Below, in pieces: positions 6,635 through 10,675 of a DNA stretch of 10,675 nucleotides. Below the pieces are notes generated by a model, which ran no database searches, was not told where the DNA came from, and saw nothing but the letters and a program-made list of their open reading frames with translations. This DNA comes from Flavobacteriales bacterium (GTDB lineage Bacteria; Bacteroidota; Bacteroidia; Flavobacteriales; JADGDT01): positions 1 to 10,675 of the forward strand of contig JAGLEB010000088.1 of NCBI GenBank assembly GCA_023145275.1, written 5' to 3'. Within the stretch, counting starts at the first letter, position 1. Each line of letters begins with the position of its first letter. A program made the translations under genes and the position numbers.

Positions 6635-7336
6635 TTAGTTCGCATTCAAAGCTTCAAAAAGTTTATTCTTTTTTGTTCTACTTAAGGGGAGTTCTGTATT
6701 TTCAACCTCTACAAACTTATTGTTAAATTTCTCTACTCTATTTAGGTTTACAATAAAAGATTTATGAATTCGTATAAACTTATCTTGTGGTAGTTTATTT
6801 ATAAAGCCCTTCATTGTTGATAAAACAATATAATTTTCTTTATCGCTTACTACTTTTACATAATCACCCACTGCTTCTATCCACTTAATATCTTTTAGAT
6901 AAACTTTCTTATTTATCAAGTTACTTTTTACAAAAATAACATCATCAGAAATCTTTGCAGCTTGGTAGTTGCTATATAGTTTTTCGTAAAGTAGGATAGA
7001 GCGGTCTACTGATCTGTTAAAATCCTCTTTGTTGACTGGTTTAAGAATAAAACCACTGACATTATATTTAAATGCGTCATATGCATATTCCTTCTTTCTA
7101 GAAATTATAATAACTTGTATGTTCTTGTCAAGAGAATCTAAAAAATCAAAACCAGAAATAACAGACATTTCAATATCTAGAAAAATTAGATCTACCTTTT
7201 TGTTTTTTAATGCTTTTCTAGCTTCAATCGCACTAGTATATTCCCCGATCAAATTTAAAGAGGGAATCTTGTTAACTAATCCAGAAATTAGCTTAAGTTG
7301 AACTTTAGAATCGTCAATTGTAATACAATCTAACAT
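6635..7336 (-). CDS. LytTR-family response regulator
   Basis: This is a two-domain transcription regulator of 233 residues. The receiver domain spans about 1-120, with the acidic pair Asp8/Asp9, the phospho-acceptor Asp54 in IFLDIEM, Ser79 at the switch position and Lys99-Pro100. The C-terminal LytTR DNA-binding domain covers about 133-232 and includes the typical FIRIHKSFIVNLNRVEKF block (187-204) and PLSRTKKNKL (217-226). All residues needed for phosphorylation are present. In Bacteroidota such regulators are usually encoded beside a LytS/His_kinase-type sensor. None is in this window: the neighbours are the convergent trpA and a small membrane protein read in the same direction 93 bases upstream. 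The sensor and targets are unknown. Nothing in the sequence links it to tryptophan. Confidence 0.92.
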   Translation of the reverse strand: MLDCITIDDSKVQLKLISGLVNKIPSLNLIGEYTSAIEARKALKNKKVDLIFLDIEMSVISGFDFLDSLDKNIQVIIISRKKEYAYDAFKYNVSGFILKPVNKEDFNRSVDRSILLYEKLYSNYQAAKISDDVIFVKSNLINKKVYLKDIKWIEAVGDYVKVVSDKENYIVLSTMKGFINKLPQDKFIRIHKSFIVNLNRVEKFNNKFVEVENTELPLSRTKKNKLFEALNAN

Positions 7337-7391
7337 TAGGTGAAATTTATATTTTGGGTGTTATCAACTAAAAATTATTACCAATATTGAT

Positions 7392-7399
7392 CAAAAGTA
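7392..7399 (-). promoter_or_regulatory. Candidate -7 element for the LytTR regulator gene
   Basis: Read on the - strand this is TACTTTTG, a perfect match to the Bacteroidota consensus TAnnTTTG, placed 55 bases before the start codon. I see no clear TTG at the expected -33 distance. It suggests that the regulator can be transcribed separately from the membrane-protein gene upstream. Confidence 0.35.
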
Positions 7400-7429
7400 C
7401 AAAATAAAATTCAGAGAATTATTTTATTA

Positions 7430-7762
7430 CTATTTAATCTTATTCTTAATAGTGTCATTAATATAATATATAGCTACAAAAAGCCATAAGATAGAAAGGA
7501 ACCAATTAGAAGCTGAATAGTAATACATTAAGATAATAGTAGCTGTAATAATATTAACAATTGAAGCTCCGATTAATGTAGATTTTTTTCCTGATTTAGA
7601 AAGAGATATTACATATAAATTAAATAAACTAGCCATTGCACTAAATGCTGACATAACTTTATTTCCATTCAAGTAAAATGCAAAAGAAGGCAATGCAAAC
7701 ACAAATGAGTTTATCAGTGCTTCTATAGTTTCTTTTTTGTTTAATCCTTTATTTTTTGTCAT
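7430..7762 (-). CDS. Small integral membrane protein, unknown function
   Basis: I do not recognise this 110-residue protein. Hydrophobicity read by eye suggests four membrane helices, at about residues 15-32, 36-55, 62-83 and 86-102, with a short basic N-terminus (MTKNKGLNKK) and a basic C-terminal tail (KNKIK). There is no signal peptidase site and no soluble domain. It lies upstream of the LytTR regulator on the same strand with a 93-base gap. That allows co-transcription, but a perfect -7 element in the gap argues that the regulator can also start on its own. A role in sensing for the regulator would be speculation. Base composition matches the neighbours, and the length, codon use and membrane pattern make it a real gene. 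Confidence 0.75.
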   Translation of the reverse strand: MTKNKGLNKKETIEALINSFVFALPSFAFYLNGNKVMSAFSAMASLFNLYVISLSKSGKKSTLIGASIVNIITATIILMYYYSASNWFLSILWLFVAIYYINDTIKNKIK

Positions 7763-8064
7763 AGTCTAGTTTGTAAATTATACCAATTAGATATTGAAAT
7801 GAGCTTTTTAGATTGAAGTATTTTTTGATTATGTAAGTAAGCGATTCATGAGTTTATAACAAAAAAAATATTTCACGAATAATTTATAAAAAATAAGTAT
7901 AGCCGTAGCTATACTAGTATTTTTCTATAGAAGTAGAATAAATAAAGACAAAAATATTAATGGCCATTTAGAAATGTATTTGAATTCATAGACAATGTAA
8001 ATATAAATTCTTTGTGTGAATTTAAAAAAAAAATTAATCAAAGAATTAAACGAAACACAAAGGC
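7763..8064. other. Non-coding gap with several hairpins
   Basis: I see no credible coding frame on either strand in these roughly 300 very A+T-rich bases. They hold a terminator-like hairpin (7896-7915), a perfect - strand -7 element TATTTTTG at 7949-7956, and two overlapping inverted repeats: 8006-8014 with 8039-8047 and 8010-8017 with 8055-8062. A short RNA is possible but unproven. Confidence 0.5.
7896..7924. terminator. Terminator-like hairpin in the non-coding gap
   Basis: AGTATAGC (7896-7903) pairs exactly with GCTATACT (7908-7915) around the loop CGTA. On the + strand TATTTTT follows closely (7919-7924). On the - strand the stem is followed at once by TATTTTTTAT. It could work in both directions. 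No annotated gene ends at it: the 55-residue gene to its right already has its own terminator. Confidence 0.5.
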
Positions 8065-8092
8065 AAAAAAAAAGATCCCAAAAAGGAATCTT
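8065..8092 (-). terminator. Rho-independent terminator of the 55-residue gene
   Basis: Read on the - strand, AAGATTCC pairs with GGGATCTT (one G-U) around a TTTTT loop and is followed by a run of seven or more T. It begins 26 bases after the stop codon at 8118. Its position supports the small upstream gene as a real transcription unit. Confidence 0.8.
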
Positions 8093-8117
8093 AATAATTT
8101 TATAGAATCAATAGGTG

Positions 8118-8285
8118 TTAAACAAATATAGTACCTACAACCTTTGCATTAGGATATCGATCTTTCCATAAATCTAATGCACTCATGTCTTTAATTGTTA
8201 TAAGGGTTTTGTAATCTAACCTTACTTTAAACCGCTTAATTTTCTTCCCAGCTTCAACTAGGTTCTCTTTAATTTTAGCTTTCAT
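8118..8285 (-). CDS. Small basic protein, 55 residues, unknown function
   Basis: The frame starts with ATG at 8285-8283 and stops with TAA at 8120-8118. It begins MKAKIKENLVEAGKKIKRFK and ends in YPNAKVVGTIFV. It has 14 Lys/Arg against 6 Asp/Glu, so it is strongly basic, and it has no membrane segment or signal peptide. The middle (LDYKTLITIKDMSALDLWKDRYPNA, residues 23-47) alternates hydrophobic and polar residues and looks folded, unlike a chance frame. Support comes from a terminator right after the stop, a candidate promoter 49 bases upstream, and an A/T-rich spacer with the start typical of the phylum. I do not recognise the family. The basic charge would allow nucleic-acid binding, which is inference only. 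It lies downstream of the NlpC/P60 gene on the same strand, 73 bases away. Confidence 0.68.
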   Translation of the reverse strand: MKAKIKENLVEAGKKIKRFKVRLDYKTLITIKDMSALDLWKDRYPNAKVVGTIFV

Positions 8286-8333
8286 TGTTGTAATATTTAT
8301 AGTTTTAGTAGTACTAATATAGGAAAAAGTAAC

Positions 8334-8366
8334 TAAAGATAAATACCAAGTAAAAACTTTAACAAA
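8334..8366 (-). promoter_or_regulatory. Candidate promoter of the 55-residue gene
   Basis: On the - strand TTTG (8366-8363) is followed after 21 bases by TATCTTTA (8341-8334), which matches TAnnTTTG at five of six fixed bases. The -33 element overlaps the last codons of the upstream peptidase gene. Transcription would start near 8327, about 40 bases before the start codon. This is consensus evidence only. Confidence 0.3.
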
Positions 8367-9132
8367 TCTTTTTAATAACTCTTAATTTGTGGGAATGCCT
8401 TTTAGTGTCAACATTGAATATACCACTGTGGTCAATTCTGTCTATGCGAACTTTTCCATGAGCGTGAATTATGTAATTATTTTCAAGGATAATTCCAACA
8501 TGAATTATTTCGCCTTCTTCATTGTCGAAAAAGGCTAAATCTCCAGGCTCAGATTCTTCAATAAAACTGAGAACTTCGCCTGTTAGAGCTTGTTTATCGG
8601 CATTTCTTGGAATCTGAACCCCATTAAGTTTATATACCATTTGAGTAAAGCCAGAGCAATCTATACCTAATGGCGATTTACCACCCCATTGATATGGCGA
8701 ATTTAAATACATGAATGCACTGTTGACTAACAAAGCTTTTTCCTTGCTTTTATATTCAATAACATCACCTTCATACTTTAATTCTTTATTGTCGAGTACA
8801 AACGTTTTGTCAGTATAAAAAGGAAGTATTGATCCAAGAGGGATAGGAATCATATTATTATCATTGTCAAAAACAAAGTCAATAAAATCGTTAGAGAGAA
8901 TAGTAGTGTTGGAATTCATTTTTATTATTTCTTCTTCAGAAATAGGAGTATATTGTTTGTTGTCGATCCATCCAATAAAAGCATCGAATGCATTTTCAAT
9001 CTTTGTCCAAGAACCAATCTTATCAATAATTTTAAAATATTCGCCAAATAATAGTTGGTTTGTCTGTTCACTACTATGGTCACTATCTAACCTAACAGCT
9101 ATAACGCTAAGATTGCAAATTCCGAATTCCAT
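8359..9132 (-). CDS. NlpC/P60 peptidase with N-terminal SH3b domain, YkfC-like
   Basis: This 257-residue protein is probably a cytoplasmic gamma-D-glutamyl-diamino acid endopeptidase that trims imported murein peptides. The N-terminal part (about 1-60) resembles a bacterial SH3 domain, with QLLFGEYFKIID, SWTKIE and GWID. A second, weaker SH3-like stretch follows at about 75-130. The NlpC/P60 domain occupies about 135-257, with the nucleophile Cys159 in DCSGF, His211 in HVGI and His223 in IIHAHG. The spacings 52 and 12 agree closely with the C-H-H triad of Bacillus YkfC as I remember it (238, 291, 303). There is no signal peptide or lipoprotein box, which fits peptide recycling and argues against an exported cell-wall hydrolase. 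The gene lies 72 bases downstream of the thiolase gene, with a hairpin between them, so the two are probably separate units. Confidence 0.88.
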   Translation of the reverse strand: MEFGICNLSVIAVRLDSDHSSEQTNQLLFGEYFKIIDKIGSWTKIENAFDAFIGWIDNKQYTPISEEEIIKMNSNTTILSNDFIDFVFDNDNNMIPIPLGSILPFYTDKTFVLDNKELKYEGDVIEYKSKEKALLVNSAFMYLNSPYQWGGKSPLGIDCSGFTQMVYKLNGVQIPRNADKQALTGEVLSFIEESEPGDLAFFDNEEGEIIHVGIILENNYIIHAHGKVRIDRIDHSGIFNVDTKRHSHKLRVIKKIC

Positions 9133-9159
9133 TAAGATTTATTAGTTGAGATACAATAA

Positions 9160-9191
9160 TATTGCCCGAAGATAATGATGTTCGGGCAATA
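9160..9191 (-). terminator. Hairpin after the thiolase gene
   Basis: TATTGCCCGAA (9160-9170) pairs exactly with TTCGGGCAATA (9181-9191) around a 10-base loop, giving 11 pairs; three more pairs are possible after one mismatch. Read on the - strand it begins 13 bases after the thiolase stop codon. The tail (TTATTGTATC) is T-rich but has no clean T run. A thiolase terminator is the most likely role. It also lies in the 72-base gap just upstream of the peptidase gene. Confidence 0.65.
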
Positions 9192-9204
9192 ATATGATTA
9201 AGTT

Positions 9205-10386
9205 TTAAAGTTTTTCGATAATCATTGCTGAGGCGCCCCCTCCGCCATTACATATACCAGCTAACCCGTATTTTGCATTGTTTTGATCTAATACATTTAG
9301 TAGTGTAACCATTATTCTAGCACCCGAACAACCAAGTGGGTGACCAAGAGAAACTGCCCCTCCATAAATATTTGTAATTGCGGGGTCAATATTCATTAAT
9401 TTCATATTAGCTAAGCTTACAACAGCGAATGCTTCGTTTATCTCTAAGAAATCCATATCGCTTAATTCTAGTCCAGCTTTATTAAGTGCTTTGTCCATAG
9501 CTTTTGCTGGAGCGGTGGTAAACCATTCTGGTTCATGAGCCGCATCAGCATAAGATTTTATTACTGCGATTGGCTTTATTCCTAATTCTTTAGCCTTTTT
9601 TCTGCTCATTAATATTACAGCAGCAGCACCATCATTTATAGTAGAGGCATTAGCAGCTGTAACTGTGCCATCTTTTTTGAAAACTGGTCTTAAATTTGGG
9701 ATTTTATCAAATTTTACATTCTTATATTCTTCATCCTCCGAAACAATCAAGGCATCACCACGTCTCTGAGGAACTTCAACAGGAATAATTTCATTTTTAA
9801 ATTTACCACTTTCCCAAGCTTTTGCCGATCTGTTGTAGGATTCTATGGAATAAGAGTCTTGATCTTCTCTAGAAAAATTCATTTCACTAGCACATAATTC
9901 GGCACTTTCGCCCATGTGTCTACCACTATAAGCATCAAGTAGACCATCTCTGAGCATTCCATCTGTCATTTTTAGGTCTCCAAGTTTCTGACCTGTTCTT
10001 CCTTTTGAGAAATAATGTGGTATTTGCGACATGTTTTCCATTCCTCCAGTCATAACAATTTCATTGTCGCCGGCTAAAATAGATTGAACACCAATCATCA
10101 TAGCTTTCATGCCCGAGGAGCAAACCTTATTTACAGTTGTACAAGGTACCGTATTTGGTATACCTGAATAAATTGAAGCTTGTCGTGCAGGAGCTTGTCC
10201 GAGGTCAGCCGTAATGACATTGCCGAAAAAAACCTCTTCAATTAATTCTGGTTTAAGTTCAATTCTTTCTAAAGCTCCTTTTATAGCAGCCGCTCCAAGT
10301 TTTGTAGCAGAAACAGTTGATAAGCTTCCTCCAAAACTACCTATTGGTGTACGTACTGCCGAAACAATTACTACTTCATTTTTCAT
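9205..10386 (-). CDS. Acetyl-CoA C-acetyltransferase (thiolase)
   Basis: This thiolase of 393 residues has the usual length of the soluble tetrameric biosynthetic type. The nucleophile is Cys89 in VNKVCSSGMKA, followed by NEAF (317-320), His349 in GGAVSLGHPLGCSG and the proton-relay Cys379 in GICNGGGGA. The N-terminus VIVSAVRTPIGSFGG is typical, so the ATG at 10386 is secure. It should interconvert two acetyl-CoA and acetoacetyl-CoA plus CoA. A preference for longer 3-ketoacyl-CoA (FadA-type, beta-oxidation) cannot be excluded from sequence. No other fatty-acid or ketone-body gene lies in the window, so its pathway is unresolved. It has a hairpin 13 bases after its stop codon and about 290 non-coding bases upstream. 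Confidence 0.94.
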   Translation of the reverse strand: MKNEVVIVSAVRTPIGSFGGSLSTVSATKLGAAAIKGALERIELKPELIEEVFFGNVITADLGQAPARQASIYSGIPNTVPCTTVNKVCSSGMKAMMIGVQSILAGDNEIVMTGGMENMSQIPHYFSKGRTGQKLGDLKMTDGMLRDGLLDAYSGRHMGESAELCASEMNFSREDQDSYSIESYNRSAKAWESGKFKNEIIPVEVPQRRGDALIVSEDEEYKNVKFDKIPNLRPVFKKDGTVTAANASTINDGAAAVILMSRKKAKELGIKPIAVIKSYADAAHEPEWFTTAPAKAMDKALNKAGLELSDMDFLEINEAFAVVSLANMKLMNIDPAITNIYGGAVSLGHPLGCSGARIMVTLLNVLDQNNAKYGLAGICNGGGGASAMIIEKL

Positions 10387-10655
10387 GTGATAAAAAAACT
10401 ATTAAATTATTATGTTGCTAGTTATTGATAGCTAATATAAGAATTAATTCTAATCTACATTATTCACAAGCATAAACAAAGCAACGATTATAATATGTAT
10501 ATCTATTAAAACGTTGTAAACTATGTCATCATTGATTAGTTTTTCACGCAATTATGGCTATTCACAAACAATATTCTATTGCTGAGTCCATGAATCATTT
10601 CGTTTATTGGTTCTCTGCGAATTTAATGGTAATACAAGTTAATGTTTATAGTAAT
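10387..10655. other. Non-coding region upstream of the thiolase gene
   Basis: I find no credible gene on either strand. The region should contain the thiolase promoter; the best candidate is TATGCTTG on the - strand (10474-10467), one base off the -7 consensus but with no matching -33 element. A 15-base sequence here (10455-10469) is the reverse complement of 1894-1908 in the trpE-trpG gap, which could be chance in DNA this A+T-rich. Confidence 0.5.
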
Positions 10656-10675
10656 TAACTAAAGTTTCGCACTTA
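10656..10675 (-). repeat. Right copy of the edge inverted repeat
   Basis: Read on the - strand this is TAAGTGCGAAACTTTAGTTA, which matches 126-145 at 19 of 20 bases, with 17 in a row identical. It ends at the last base of the window, so its full length to the right is unknown. Confidence 0.6.

Noticed and set aside
7408..7420. Terminator for the small membrane protein gene (AATTC/GAATT stem)
   Set aside because: The stem is only five pairs with one G-C, and the flanking A/T runs pair poorly. It is too weak to call.
1894..10469. 15-base inverted match between 1894-1908 and 10455-10469
   Set aside because: A rough chance estimate for a 15-base match anywhere in a window of this length and composition is not far below one, and there is no extension on either side.
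126..10675. Whole window as a transposon with terminal inverted repeats
   Set aside because: No transposase or integrase gene, no visible target duplication, and ordinary housekeeping genes with uniform composition inside.

Overview
The base composition (strongly A+T-rich), the lack of clear Shine-Dalgarno sequences, starts preceded by A-rich stretches, several TAnnTTTG-like -7 elements and the style of the proteins all point to a member of the Bacteroidota. I cannot place the genus. No mobile-element gene, CRISPR array, rRNA or tRNA is visible.

Layout. Bases 1-445 are an untranslated leader region. It ends in what looks like a complete tryptophan attenuator: a 14-residue leader peptide with three consecutive Trp codons (315-359), a strong Rho-independent hairpin with a T run (394-428), and a plausible competing antiterminator pairing (362-372 with 395-407). 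Bases 446-6576 carry trpE, trpG, trpD, trpC, trpB and trpA on the + strand, which is tryptophan synthesis from chorismate with one gene missing: there is no trpF (phosphoribosylanthranilate isomerase). A shared hairpin (6584-6619) separates the operon from the convergent - strand half.

The - strand half (6635-10386) holds, from right to left, a biosynthetic-type thiolase, a cytoplasmic YkfC-like NlpC/P60 peptidase with SH3b sequence, a 55-residue basic small protein (8118-8285) with its own terminator, a roughly 355-base non-coding gap with several hairpins, a small four-helix membrane protein, and an orphan LytTR response regulator. These genes have no evident functional link to the trp operon.

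How it works together. Low charged tRNA-Trp should stall the leader ribosome on the three Trp codons, expose the segment just after the leader stop codon and let it pair with the terminator's 5' arm, so that trpE and the rest are transcribed. The six enzymes together contain only two tryptophans, so they can be made when tryptophan is scarce. A near-identical 20-base sequence lies in inverted orientation close to both edges of the window (126-145 and 10656-10675), probably two copies of a dispersed intergenic repeat.

Most of the window is ordinary metabolism. The items most worth attention are the attenuator, the missing trpF, the small protein, and the edge repeats.
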